Below, one piece after another: positions 1 to 9,189 of a stretch of 64,000 bases of DNA. The notes beneath the pieces were generated by a model, which worked only from the letters and a program-made list of their open reading frames with translations, did no database searches and was not told the DNA's origin. The stretch lies in NCBI GenBank assembly GCA_026692665.1, contig JAPLOF010000056.1, positions 44,459 through 108,458 of the forward strand, read 5' to 3'. Positions within the stretch are counted from its first letter, which is position 1, and every line of letters starts with the position of its first letter. Source of the DNA: Planctomycetota bacterium. Lineage in GTDB: Bacteria; Planctomycetota; UBA1135; GCA-002686595. The position numbers and the translations under genes are program-made.

Positions 1-1220
1 GAGATACCCAGCGCGAAGAGGAAGGAAACCGACTCCTGCAGTCCGCGGAAGCAGGCCATCGCGACCAGGAACAGGACGGCCATGCCGACCTCCTCGAGGA
101 TCGTGTGGTCCGCCTTCGGACGTGACTTGCCTCGGAACACGAGGATGACCGCGAACGAGAAGGCCCAGGTGATCGCGGTGAAGCGCAGGTTCCAGATGCC
201 GTCGTGCCACAGGAAGATCGCGAGCGTCGCGAAGGCGAACCCCGCGGACAGGGCGAGGCGGGCCCAGTCGAACGCGGGCTTCGAGGGTTTCTCCGGCTTC
301 GACTTCGCGGTCGCGAGGAGCGCCGGCTTTCCGAAGCCGACGTAGAGCGCGTCGTTGGGGCACACGCTGACGCAGTCCAGGCACTTCATGCAGCCGGGAT
401 CGACGACCATTCCGAATTCCCGGACTTCGCGCGCGACGTTCACGTTCGACGTGCACACGGCCGTGCAGTGGCCGCAGCCCTCGCACGCGTCCGTCACGCG
501 GATCCGCGCGGGGGCGACCTGGTCCACCACGCCGAAGATCCCGCCGTACGGACAGCCGTAGGTGCAGAAGCCCTTGGAGCCGAGCAACCACACGATCACG
601 AAGCCGCAGACGGCGAGGGTCACGAGGCCCTCGCCCCAGGTCTTCGGGAACGTGCGCCACAGGTCCTCGGTCATGAAATGCGCGCCGGTCACGTGGAGCG
701 ACTGCCCGGCCAGCGCGCGGTCGAACAGCGGCGCCAGGAACATGTAGACGAACGCGAGCCAGGGCACGACGCGCAGCGGTCCCATGTCCACGAGGCGCGG
801 CACGAGCCCGATCTTCCCCAGGAGCCAGCGGCAGAAGTCCTGGAGGGCGACGATGTGGCAGGCCCAGCCGCAGAACCAGCGGCCCAGGATCGCCGTGCTG
901 GCGATCGCGACCACGAACAGCACGAAGCCGACGTTGACGATGCCCGTCGTGCTGAACTCCATCGACTCGGAGGGCTCGAACGGCGAGAGCGTCCGGCCGG
1001 TCGTCCACCAATGCACGAAGTGCGCGGCGATCAGCACGTGCACCAGGATCAGGACCGCCGCGCGCCACGGCCCGACACGTGACTTCCGGATCGCGGCCCG
1101 GCCCCGCGGCTCCGAGGACGGATGGATCGGCAGCTCGACGGCACTCCGGTCCGACCGGGCGTCGGACTTCGTTCCACCCCGGGCCTTCGCCGGTGCATCA
1201 CCCTGGCATCGTTCGCTCAT
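1..1220 (-). CDS. 4Fe-4S polyferredoxin membrane protein (partial, C-terminus off the left edge)
   Basis: Membrane-bound iron-sulfur protein of the NapH/NosR/FixG-like polyferredoxin type, expected to pass electrons at the cytoplasmic membrane. About 406 residues are visible. The ATG at 1220 is followed by a roughly 45-residue polar arm, then several membrane helices. The typical FCGWACH motif lies at residues 116-122, with a second Cys motif (CTYGCP) further on. Two 4Fe-4S motifs of the C-x2-C-x2-C-x3-C type (CEGCGHCTAVC and CMKCLDCVSVCP) lie around residues 247-280, followed by more hydrophobic segments that run off the window. The family assignment rests on these motifs. The electron donor and acceptor cannot be told. 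The secreted-protein gene ends 27 nt upstream on the same strand. Confidence 0.85.
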   Translation of the reverse strand, partial: MSERCQGDAPAKARGGTKSDARSDRSAVELPIHPSSEPRGRAAIRKSRVGPWRAAVLILVHVLIAAHFVHWWTTGRTLSPFEPSESMEFSTTGIVNVGFVLFVVAIASTAILGRWFCGWACHIVALQDFCRWLLGKIGLVPRLVDMGPLRVVPWLAFVYMFLAPLFDRALAGQSLHVTGAHFMTEDLWRTFPKTWGEGLVTLAVCGFVIVWLLGSKGFCTYGCPYGGIFGVVDQVAPARIRVTDACEGCGHCTAVCTSNVNVAREVREFGMVVDPGCMKCLDCVSVCPNDALYVGFGKPALLATAKSKPEKPSKPAFDWARLALSAGFAFATLAIFLWHDGIWNLRFTAITWAFSFAVILVFRGKSRPKADHTILEEVGMAVLFLVAMACFRGLQESVSFLFALGI

Positions 1221-1247
1221 CCGCGGCGGGCGCGGACGCCCGATCGA

Positions 1248-3011
1248 TCAGGGAGTGTAGGTGACCGTGACGCCGTTCGTCAGGTTGAAGGTCGCGGAGG
1301 TGCAGTACATCGCCGCGTTCCGGTACCAGACCTGGAAGTTGAACGTGCTGCCGGCCGCCATGCACTGCGAGAAGTTCGTGCACAGGTCGGCGCCGATCCC
1401 CGGCCCGTAGGTCGCCGTTCCGGTCGCGCTGGCCGTCTTGAGCTCCAGCCGGTAGGTCGGGGATGCGACGCAGCGCAAGCCGTCGCCGAAGGGCGTCTGC
1501 GTCTGGTTCGGCCCCCCGAAGAACAGCGTCGAGGTGCCGGCGGGCATGCTGGCCGCGGACATCTGGAGGTCGTCCGTGGTGACGCTCGTGGTCCCGACCC
1601 CGTCCAGGGTCGCTCCCACGCCGGTCGAGTTGCGGCAGCCCGTGCCGGGGGAGTCGTTGCCGCACGGCCCGAGGCCGGCTTCGCAGGTGCAGTAGCGACC
1701 GTAGATCTGCTCGCACTCGTCGGGGATGCCGTTGTTGTTCGAATCGTTCGAGGCGCCCTGGCCGATGTCGACCGAGTCCTCGACGCCGTTCATGTTGCAG
1801 TCGAAGTACGGATCCAGCTCCAGGGCGATCGCGTCGAGTTCGTCCCGCGGGCCGCCCGAGCGCTGCGTGGAGAGCCCGAGCGCTTCGGCCGCGATGAAGA
1901 TCCCCGGCCGGCCGTTCCCGCCCGCGACCGGCGTCGTGAGGATGTCGCCGGGCTCGATCGGCAGGCCGAGCAGCGAGTCCGTCTGTCCGACCACCACGGA
2001 TCCGCGGCGCACGGAGTAGAGCAGCATGTCCGTGCCGCCCGTGAGCGGCCCGACCCAGTCGTACGGCGTCTGCGACGGCTGGAAGATCCCGTCGCCGTTG
2101 TCGGAGAGGATGAGGGCGTCGAGGTCGTCCTGGAAGGGGCTCAGGCCGAGCTGCGAGGGCGACGCGTACACGGTCGGCGACCCGGTCACGATCAGCTTGC
2201 GCAGGACGGCCGCGGGCGAGAACCCGTTCAGCTGCGCCGAGTTGCTGTTGGGCACGCCATTCGGATCGGGGAAGCCGCCGTCGAGAGAGTAGTAGATCGC
2301 TGCCTGCGGGCCGGTCGGCAGCGGGCCGACGGACAGCGCGTCCAGGTTGTCGCCGGCGTCGGCGGCCGGCGAGGGCGGCAGGCTGTGGGGCTCGAACAGC
2401 CCGAGGCCCGGCGCCAGACCGCCCGTCGTGCTCGGCGATCCATTGCCGTCGAAGACGAGCCGGTTCGAGGGCTGGACCGTTCCCGGGGCGACCGGCGGGA
2501 CGAAGTCGAACACCGGCGTGAACACATCGCTCGCCGCGTCGCGCCCCAGCGCCTCGGTCCGCACGCTGGGCGTGCCGAAGGTGGTCGGGAGGCCCTGGGC
2601 GAATCGGTCCACCGAGAAGTAGAGCCGCGGCCGCGTCTGGCCGGCCATCGGAGCCGGATAGCGGTCCTCGTTGCCGAACGAGATCGCGTCCACCTCGACG
2701 CCGCACGGCTGTCCCGAGACGGTGCCGACGCAGGTCGCGTAGAGCGTGATCCCGATCCCGCCGCCGGTCAGGGCCGTGAAAGGCGCGGCCGTCACGTTGA
2801 ACGTTCCCGCTCCGGTCGCGCGTCGCAGGATGTCGCCTTCCGTGATCGGCACGGCCGCGCCGGAGTCCGGCCGCGACTTCGTGGGCCCGTGGTAGTCGAC
2901 CGAGAAGAAGACCTGCGGCTGCTGGGCGTACGAGGGCGCGCCGACGACGGCAGCGAGTGCCGCCCCGAAAAGGAGCGTCCGCCGCCGGAACGGAAGTGTG
3001 TTGTGCGTCAT
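1248..3011 (-). CDS. secreted protein with Ca-binding DxNxNG module and Planctomycete-type C-terminal module
   Basis: Exported protein of 587 residues with no enzymatic signature. The ATG at 3011 begins a signal peptide (FRRRTLLFGAALAAVVG, cleavage near SYAQ); the arginine run could make it Tat-dependent. The long N-terminal part has repeated FSVD and ALDL-like segments resembling beta-rich surface proteins. Around residues 404-437 is a thrombospondin/dockerin-like calcium stretch (DCNMNGVEDS, then NNNGIPDECE), a pattern common in Planctomycetota extracellular proteins. The last 140 residues carry conserved cysteines and the GDGLRC motif, a module I associate with the same phylum. The open frame continues upstream of 3011, but that extension has no signal peptide and reads like non-coding sequence. 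It is probably cell-surface or envelope material; the function is unknown. Confidence 0.8.
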   Translation of the reverse strand: MTHNTLPFRRRTLLFGAALAAVVGAPSYAQQPQVFFSVDYHGPTKSRPDSGAAVPITEGDILRRATGAGTFNVTAAPFTALTGGGIGITLYATCVGTVSGQPCGVEVDAISFGNEDRYPAPMAGQTRPRLYFSVDRFAQGLPTTFGTPSVRTEALGRDAASDVFTPVFDFVPPVAPGTVQPSNRLVFDGNGSPSTTGGLAPGLGLFEPHSLPPSPAADAGDNLDALSVGPLPTGPQAAIYYSLDGGFPDPNGVPNSNSAQLNGFSPAAVLRKLIVTGSPTVYASPSQLGLSPFQDDLDALILSDNGDGIFQPSQTPYDWVGPLTGGTDMLLYSVRRGSVVVGQTDSLLGLPIEPGDILTTPVAGGNGRPGIFIAAEALGLSTQRSGGPRDELDAIALELDPYFDCNMNGVEDSVDIGQGASNDSNNNGIPDECEQIYGRYCTCEAGLGPCGNDSPGTGCRNSTGVGATLDGVGTTSVTTDDLQMSAASMPAGTSTLFFGGPNQTQTPFGDGLRCVASPTYRLELKTASATGTATYGPGIGADLCTNFSQCMAAGSTFNFQVWYRNAAMYCTSATFNLTNGVTVTYTP

Positions 3012-3310
3012 GGCGTCGGCCCTGGTCGCGCGCGCGGCGCTCCCTGAGACTCTCCTTCGAAGGGTACCCGTCATCGGAAAAAGCGGCAATTCAGCGCGCC
3101 TCGTACCGTCAGGACGCGCGCCGTCGCGGCCGTGTTCCGTGCCGCTCCAGACGCGCTCCGAGCCCGTGCAAGGTCGATTCGAGCACAGGCACCGGCTGCG
3201 CTCGGCGTGGAACGGAAAGTCGAAGAAATCCGTCGAGTCCGCGGATTCGTGTCGTCGCGACCGCCGGGACGCATGGGAATCCGCCGTGGGCGCGACCCGG
3301 CCACGGATCG
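3012..3310. other. 299-bp intergenic spacer
   Basis: The spacer lies between the stop of the WD40 kinase and the start of the secreted-protein gene, both on the minus strand, so it should hold the terminator of one and the promoter of the other. I see a weak 6-bp inverted repeat (CCGTGG at 3284-3289, CCACGG at 3301-3306) just after the kinase stop, and no gene-like reading frame. Confidence 0.4.
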
Positions 3311-6300
3311 TCAGTCGAAGGGCAGCGGCGCGGCCAGCGCGCGCTCGCGCTTCAGCTCCCAGTCGGCCAGCGTGCGTGGCTGGCGCCTGCGCGCCGCGCC
3401 CAGCGGGTCGAGCGGCCACACGCGGATGCGTCCGTCCTCCAGCCCGGCGACGACCGACATGCCGTCGGGGCGGCGGGCGAAGATCGCGCTCTGCACGCCC
3501 GATCCGAGGTCCGCGCGCTGCACGATTGGAGATCCGTCGCGCGTGCTCCACACGAACACGCTGCCGTCGGACGCGCCGGTCAAGGCCTGGGTGCCGTCGT
3601 CGGAGAAGGCCGCGCAGGTGATGTTCGCGCGGTGCGCATTGTGCGGCATCTCGGTCTTCCCGCTCGCGGCATCCAGGACGCGCACGGCCTTCGTCCCCGG
3701 TTCGAGCCCGAGCGCGAGCACCCGTTCGGCCGGTGGATCCCACTCGATCCCGCGCAGGTAGAAGACGAACCGTTCGGCCCGCGACTCCTGCTCGTCTCCC
3801 GGGCGCCAGAAGCGCACGAAGCGATCCGAGCACCCGACGGCGAGTTCCGAGCCGTCCCGCGCGGCGTCGAGCGCCACGATCGCGGAGGCGGCGGCGCCGG
3901 ATCGAAGGAAGCTGTGTTCGGCGAGGCGCTCGCGTCCGGTCGAGTCCGTCACCACGACCGTGCCGTTCGCGAAGCCGAACGCGATGCGGCTTCCGTCACC
4001 CAGGTACGTGGCGCACGTGACCCGCGCTCCGTCGGGGCCGATCGGCACGCGCACCGGAGTCGCGTTCGGGACGGCGGCATCCCACACGGATGCGTGGCCG
4101 TCCCGGCCGACGATCACGACTTGCGCGCCCGCGTTCTGCGTCGCGATGGTCGCGATCCCGCCGCCGGTCGGCGGGGTGCTCGCGACGGATGCACCCGTGG
4201 AGGAGTCCCACGCCCGCACCACGCCGTCCTCGCCCGCGGTGACGGCGAACGCGCCGTGTCCCGCGAAGCGCGCGTCGACGAGCGGCTTCCCGTGGGGCAG
4301 CGCGACCACGAGGCCGCCCGCCGCGATCGACCACACGCGCGCGGTGCCGTCCGAGCACGCGGACAGGACGCGATCCCCGTCCTCCGCGAGCCTCAGTGCC
4401 CGCACGGCGCCCGCGTGGCCGACGAGATCGAACGTGTCGGGCCGCGCGTGCGCGAACCACACGTACGCGAACCCGCTCGTCGCCGTGACGACGCGCGATC
4501 CATCGGGGCTCCAGGCGACGTCGAGCTGGCGCCGCGTGAGCGGGAACGTGCGCACGATCCCGCCCGTCCGGGCGTCGTAGACCCGCACGATCGGCTCGCC
4601 GGATGCGACCGCGATGCGCTCGCCGTCGGGACTCCACACGAGGCGCGCCCCTGGGCGCCGTCCAGGAAGCGCGAGCTCGACGGGCTCGCCGTCGGAGCTC
4701 CACACCCAGGCCGTGGCCGACTCGTCGGGCCCGCACCCGAGGACCATGCGATGCCCGTGCGGCGCGATCGAGAGGCTCCGCACGGGCGTCGCCGGCGCGC
4801 GGACGCGCTGGACCGCCAGCGAGCGGCCGTCCCGGATCTCGATCTCGCCCGAGTCGAGGGCCAGCGCGAACCAGCTGCCGTCGGCGGCGGCGTCCACGGC
4901 GAGACTCGCCGCCTCGGCCCCCGGTGCAGCCTGCGGTTCGCCCGAGAGGCGCACGTCGGCGAGATCGAATCCGCTCGTGCCGAACAGGAGGATCCGGCCA
5001 TCGGCGCTCCAGCGCGCGTCGACGTAGGGGCCCGGGCGCTCCGCGAGGACTTCCAGGCCCGTGAGATCGAGCACGCGGACCGCGCCCGTCGCCGCGCGGG
5101 TCAAGAGGTGCCTCGTGTCGCGCGAGAACTCGAGCCTGGTCGCGCGCTGGCCCGTCGCGATCGTGCCGAGGATCGAGCCGTCCGCGAGCCGCGCGAGCGT
5201 GATGGACCCGTCGATGGTCGCGAGGGCGACCCGCTCGCCGGCCGGGTCGATCTCGAGGAGGTCGATGGCCCCGTGACCGGCCGCGATGCGGCTGACGCGC
5301 GCCCCGGTCGCGAGCTCCCACACGTGCGCGACGCCGTCGGGGAATGCTCCCACCGCGTACTGGCCGCGCGGGTCGACGGCGAGATCCGTCATCAGCTGCG
5401 AAGTCTCGTCGCCGGCGAGCACGCGCTCGAGCCAGCAGCCCTCGAGGGCCGGATACAGCGCGGACATGGTCTGGTAGCCCGGAGCACGCTCGGCGGCCTG
5501 GATCCCGAGCGCGAGCGCGGCGCTGGCGTCCTCGGAGACGAGCTCGATGCTGCGCTGGGCCAGGTGCTTCCCGAGCGCGACCTCCAGCGCCGCGTCCTTC
5601 TCGCACAGCGCCTGGTCCTTCGCGCTCACGGCGCGCGTCTCGGCCGAGAGCAGGTTGAGCGCGACGAGCAGTCCGGCCGTCAGCGAGACGATCGTCCCAA
5701 TCGTCGTCGCCGCCAACGCGGGATGCTTGCGCACCCAGCGCACGAACCGCACGCGCACGCCCGCCGGCCGCGCGCGGATCGGTTCGTACTGGCGAATGCG
5801 CCTCAAATCCTCGGCCAGGTCGAGCGCGGTCGCATACCGCCGCGCGCGGTCCTTCTCGAGCGCCGTCTCGAGGACGACGGCGACGTCCTCGGGCAGCTTC
5901 GCGTTGAAGGAGCGCGGATCCGGCGGCGCCTGCGACTGGATCGCCATGTACAGGGCCGGCCGCGCCGCCTGCTCGAACGGCCGGTGCAACGTGAGCGCCT
6001 CGTACAGCGCGACGCCCAGCGAATACACGTCCGTGCGCCTGTCCAGCGCCTCGCTCGCGAGCTCCAGCTGCTCGGGAGACATGTACGCAGGCGTGCCGAA
6101 AACCTCGCCCGATTCCGTGATGCGCGAGGCGTCCGTTTCGCTCTCGTCGCGCGCGAGGCCGAAGTCGAGCAGGACCGGCTTGCCGTCCAGGGTGACGATC
6201 ACGTTGCCGGGCTTCACGTCGCGGTGCACCACGCCCGCCTCATGCGCCGCGTGCAGGGCGCGCGCCGCGCGCTCGAAGAACAGGAGGACCTGGTCGAGCT

Positions 6301-6943
6301 CGAGCTTCGACCGGGGCGGGAAGCGCGCGTCCACCGCGCGGGGAGTCGTATCGTCTCCGGCGTCGAGGCGGAACGCGTCCGCTCGATCCGCGCCGCTCGC
6401 CGGTGCACCGCCCGGCTCCGCGAGCTTCTTCGCGTCGGCGAGGACCTCCGCGAGCGTGCGCCCCTCGACGTAGCGCATCGCGAGGTACGGCGTGGCGCTC
6501 TCGAGATCGGCCTCGTAGACCGTGCACAAGCTCGGGTGCTCGAGCCGCGCGATGATCTCGGCCTCGCGACGGAATCGGCGCAACTTGTCGTCGCGGATCG
6601 TGTCGAAACGCGTCGCGAGCACCTTGAGCGCGACGCGCCGCAGGATGCGCGTGTCCTCGGCCAGGAACACGGTGCCCTGCCCGCCGCGGCCGAGTTCCGA
6701 GATCAACCTGTACGGCCCGATGCGATCCGTTCCCCCGAGGTCGGGCGCCTTGGCTCCACCGGCCCCCGCGACTTCCTCGGGCCGGCGCAGGTTCAGCCAC
6801 TCGTGCGCGACCGCTTCCTGGCTCGCTGGAAAGCGCCCGAGCCAATGGGCGAGAGGCGGATCCTCTCCGCGTTCGCGTGCCGCCACGTAGGCGTCGACGA
6901 AATCGAAGACATCCGCCGCGTGCGGGTCGTCGCTGCGCGCCAT
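3311..6943 (-). CDS. transmembrane Ser/Thr protein kinase with C-terminal WD40 repeats
   Basis: Hanks-type kinase of 1210 residues. The catalytic core shows the glycine loop GRGGQG (85-90), VALK with Lys107, the catalytic loop HRDVKPGN (His240 to Asn247, Asp242), DFG (260-262) and SPEQ (289-292), so it should be active. An unusual insert rich in Ala, Asp and Pro (about 165-212) separates the hinge from the helix before HRD. A single membrane helix follows at about 409-432, then a short coiled coil. From about residue 500 to the end there are repeated WD40 blades with SPDG, VWSxDG and WD-type ends, probably two propellers on the outer side. The N-terminal 70 residues resemble the cytosolic arm of planctomycete kinases. 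It diverges from an ECF sigma factor gene by only 53 bp, a pairing typical of Planctomycetota signalling. Confidence 0.95.
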   Translation of the reverse strand: MARSDDPHAADVFDFVDAYVAARERGEDPPLAHWLGRFPASQEAVAHEWLNLRRPEEVAGAGGAKAPDLGGTDRIGPYRLISELGRGGQGTVFLAEDTRILRRVALKVLATRFDTIRDDKLRRFRREAEIIARLEHPSLCTVYEADLESATPYLAMRYVEGRTLAEVLADAKKLAEPGGAPASGADRADAFRLDAGDDTTPRAVDARFPPRSKLELDQVLLFFERAARALHAAHEAGVVHRDVKPGNVIVTLDGKPVLLDFGLARDESETDASRITESGEVFGTPAYMSPEQLELASEALDRRTDVYSLGVALYEALTLHRPFEQAARPALYMAIQSQAPPDPRSFNAKLPEDVAVVLETALEKDRARRYATALDLAEDLRRIRQYEPIRARPAGVRVRFVRWVRKHPALAATTIGTIVSLTAGLLVALNLLSAETRAVSAKDQALCEKDAALEVALGKHLAQRSIELVSEDASAALALGIQAAERAPGYQTMSALYPALEGCWLERVLAGDETSQLMTDLAVDPRGQYAVGAFPDGVAHVWELATGARVSRIAAGHGAIDLLEIDPAGERVALATIDGSITLARLADGSILGTIATGQRATRLEFSRDTRHLLTRAATGAVRVLDLTGLEVLAERPGPYVDARWSADGRILLFGTSGFDLADVRLSGEPQAAPGAEAASLAVDAAADGSWFALALDSGEIEIRDGRSLAVQRVRAPATPVRSLSIAPHGHRMVLGCGPDESATAWVWSSDGEPVELALPGRRPGARLVWSPDGERIAVASGEPIVRVYDARTGGIVRTFPLTRRQLDVAWSPDGSRVVTATSGFAYVWFAHARPDTFDLVGHAGAVRALRLAEDGDRVLSACSDGTARVWSIAAGGLVVALPHGKPLVDARFAGHGAFAVTAGEDGVVRAWDSSTGASVASTPPTGGGIATIATQNAGAQVVIVGRDGHASVWDAAVPNATPVRVPIGPDGARVTCATYLGDGSRIAFGFANGTVVVTDSTGRERLAEHSFLRSGAAASAIVALDAARDGSELAVGCSDRFVRFWRPGDEQESRAERFVFYLRGIEWDPPAERVLALGLEPGTKAVRVLDAASGKTEMPHNAHRANITCAAFSDDGTQALTGASDGSVFVWSTRDGSPIVQRADLGSGVQSAIFARRPDGMSVVAGLEDGRIRVWPLDPLGAARRRQPRTLADWELKRERALAAPLPFD

Positions 6944-6996
6944 GGCGGTCAGTGTCGCCGCTGCGGCCGCACGCTGCTAGCATCGCCTGCCGAACC
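6944..6996. promoter_or_regulatory. 53-bp divergent promoter region, kinase / ECF sigma factor
   Basis: The start codons of the kinase (6943, minus) and the sigma factor (6997, plus) are separated by only 53 bp. At least one promoter must therefore lie here or inside the opposite coding sequence. No clear -35/-10 pair is visible. The two genes are likely co-regulated, possibly by the sigma factor itself (inference). Confidence 0.45.
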
Positions 6997-7617
6997 ATGC
7001 ACGCCGGCGACGCGGACACCACCGGGGACTCACCCGACACGCAACGCCTCGCGCGCGAGGCGCACGCCGGCGATTCCGCCCGATTCACGGACCTCTACGA
7101 GCGGATCGCTCCCGCGCTCTACGCCTGGGCCTCGATCCGCATCCGCCCCGCGATGCGCGGCGCGCTCGATCCCGAGGACGTCGTGCAGGAGGTCTGGAGC
7201 CGCGCGTGGAAGGCGTTCCCGGGCTTCGACCCGGAGACGACCAGTTTCCGCATGTGGATCTTCCGCATCGGGAAGAACGTGATGCTCGAGGGCTTCCGCA
7301 AGATCCAGCGCGGCGGCCGCGGGGAAGCCGGCCCGTCGACGCGCTTGTTCCAGCTCGCGAACGTGCCCGATCCGGCCAGCGCGATCAGCCAGCGTGTCGC
7401 GCGCGACGACAGCATCCAGAAGCTGCTCGGCTGGGTCGGTGCTCTCGAGGAGGAGGAGCGGCAGCTCTTCGTGCACTGCGGGCTCGAGGGGCTCTCCTAC
7501 ACCGAGACGGCCGAGCGCATGAACCTGCAGAAGGACACGGTCGCGAAGCGCTGGCAGACGCTGCGCGCGCGCGTGCAGCAGTTCGGCGTGCCGCGCGACA
7601 TGGTGGCGGGGGACTGA
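6997..7617 (+). CDS. ECF-type RNA polymerase sigma factor
   Basis: Sigma-70 family regulator of 206 residues, the usual ECF length. Region 2 (about residues 25-100) has the DPEDVVQEVWSRAWKAF core-binding helix and the FRMWIFRIGKNVMLEGFRK segment for -10 recognition. Region 4 (about 145-195) has the helix-turn-helix LSYTETAERMNLQKDTVAKRW. I chose the ATG at 6997 because the open frame upstream of it is arginine/proline-rich noise and would overlap the kinase gene. No anti-sigma factor is adjacent. The divergent WD40 kinase is the obvious candidate regulator, as in the ECF groups known to be linked with Ser/Thr kinases in Planctomycetota. Confidence 0.93.
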   Translation: MHAGDADTTGDSPDTQRLAREAHAGDSARFTDLYERIAPALYAWASIRIRPAMRGALDPEDVVQEVWSRAWKAFPGFDPETTSFRMWIFRIGKNVMLEGFRKIQRGGRGEAGPSTRLFQLANVPDPASAISQRVARDDSIQKLLGWVGALEEEERQLFVHCGLEGLSYTETAERMNLQKDTVAKRWQTLRARVQQFGVPRDMVAGD

Positions 7618-7698
7618 AGCCTCGAGACTCCGCGCGAGGTCTGCTGCGCTTCGATCCCGGAGTCGGGCTCGACATTTCCGTGACGCGTTCGTGAGTGC

Positions 7699-8937
7699 CT
7701 ATTCGGTCCTCCGATAGCCGCGCAGCTCCGGAGTCCTCCACGCCAGCCAGGCCGTCGCGACGATGCAGCCGATCCCGCCGCTCACGACCGAGAACACCGG
7801 CCCGAACGCCTGCGCGACGAAGCCCGCCTCGACCTCGCCCAACTGCGGGCCGCCCATGAAGAACACCATGTTCACGCCGGTCATCCGACCGCGCATGCGG
7901 TCGGGGGTGGCGAGCTGACGGATCACGTTGCGGAGCACCATGCTGACCGTGTCGGCGACGCCGGTCAGGGCCAGGCACGCGAACGTCAGCACGAAATTCG
8001 TCGACAGCCCGAACGCGATCGTCGCCAGTCCGTAGGCCGCGACGGACCACAGGAGCACCTGGCCCCGCCGCACGATGTCCTCCGCGTGGCGCGTCATCCA
8101 CAGGCTGGCGACGACGGCTCCGATCGCGGGCGCCGCGACCAGGATTCCGTACCCGCGCTCGCCGACGTGCAGCACGTCCACGGCGAAGATCGGCAGGAGC
8201 GCCATCGCCGACGCGAAGAACGTGGCGAAGAAGTCGAGCAGCATCGACGAGCGGATCAGCGGCGCGCGGAAGACCCAGGCCAGTCCTTCCCAGGCCGAGG
8301 CGAAGGAGATCGCGACGCGGTCCTCGGCTGGCTGCGGCGGCAGCGGCTTCATCGCGAACAGCGCGCCGATCACGAAGAGGAACGAGAGCGCGTTCAGGGC
8401 GTACACCCAGCCCAGGCCCAGGCTGGCGATCGCGAGGCCGGCCAGCATGGGTCCCGCGACGGCCGCGATCTGGAACAGGATCGTGTTCAGGCTGATCGCA
8501 TTGGCGAAGTGGTGCGCGGGGACGAGCTTCGGGATCAGCGATTGGCGCGCCGGGCCGTCGAACGAGCCGGCCGCGGAGAGCAGCCCCGTCAGCGCGTAGA
8601 GCGGCCAGACGCTGTCCAGCCCGCGGAAGGTCACCCAGGCGAGGATGCCCGCGACGAGCGCCATCGCGGCCTGGGTCCAGAGCATCAGCTTGCGCCGGTC
8701 GAGCGCGTCGGCGACGACGCCCGAGATCAGCGAGAAGACGACGATCGGCACGAACTTGACGAGCCCGACCAGACCGAGCGCCGCCGCCCGCTGTCCTTCG
8801 GGCACGAGCAGCGCCACGTGCCACAGGATCGCGGCGTTGTGCATCATCGACCCGGAGGTCGAGACGAGTTGGCCGAGCCACAGGAGGCGGAAGTCGCGGT
8901 GCTGGAGCGCGGGGAAGCTCTCGCGCACGGTGCCCAT
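7699..8937 (-). CDS. MFS transporter (EntS-like)
   Basis: Integral membrane carrier of 412 residues with about 12 hydrophobic helices. The N-terminal motif HRDFRLLWLGQLVS and the cytoplasmic loop DALDRRKLM after helix 2-3 fit the MFS_3 branch that includes the enterobactin exporter EntS and many drug or siderophore exporters. The substrate cannot be read from sequence. The gene is monocistronic: it is convergent with the sigma factor gene (81-bp gap) and divergent from the coiled-coil membrane protein gene at 9190. Confidence 0.88.
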   Translation of the reverse strand: MGTVRESFPALQHRDFRLLWLGQLVSTSGSMMHNAAILWHVALLVPEGQRAAALGLVGLVKFVPIVVFSLISGVVADALDRRKLMLWTQAAMALVAGILAWVTFRGLDSVWPLYALTGLLSAAGSFDGPARQSLIPKLVPAHHFANAISLNTILFQIAAVAGPMLAGLAIASLGLGWVYALNALSFLFVIGALFAMKPLPPQPAEDRVAISFASAWEGLAWVFRAPLIRSSMLLDFFATFFASAMALLPIFAVDVLHVGERGYGILVAAPAIGAVVASLWMTRHAEDIVRRGQVLLWSVAAYGLATIAFGLSTNFVLTFACLALTGVADTVSMVLRNVIRQLATPDRMRGRMTGVNMVFFMGGPQLGEVEAGFVAQAFGPVFSVVSGGIGCIVATAWLAWRTPELRGYRRTE

Positions 8938-9189
8938 CGGGGAGATCGTAGGGACGGAATGCTCCTCGCCCTAGACCGCGCGCTCGCGGCGTCCGCTCGG
9001 GGAGCGCGCCAACGTCCGATTCGTGGGGGGCCCGCGCCTCTCGGCGCGAGGACTGGAAAGGAAGGAGTACGGCGTGCGTACCAGGTCCCTCTCGCCTCGC
9101 CCACCGCGCGTGTTCCGGTCCCGGCACCGCGAACGCCGGTTGGCCGGAAAGGCGAACCGGGCCGGGACCTGGAGTAGGATCCACGAGCG
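8938..9189. promoter_or_regulatory. divergent intergenic region with two hairpins
   Basis: This 252-bp region separates the MFS gene from the MoxR operon. It holds a perfect 6-bp stem with a TCTC loop (CGCGCC at 9033-9038, GGCGCG at 9043-9048). It also holds a longer imperfect stem (CCGGTT at 9136-9141, AACCGG at 9155-9160, with an inner GCC/GGC pair around GGAAA). The second hairpin ends 29 nt before the operon's first start codon and could form in the mRNA leader. Promoters are not recognisable by eye. Confidence 0.35.

Noticed and set aside
2957..7282. A very long open frame on the plus strand opposite the kinase gene
   Set aside because: It is antisense to the WD40 kinase, rich in Arg, His and Asp, without recognisable domains. 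High GC content leaves long stop-free frames on the opposite strand.
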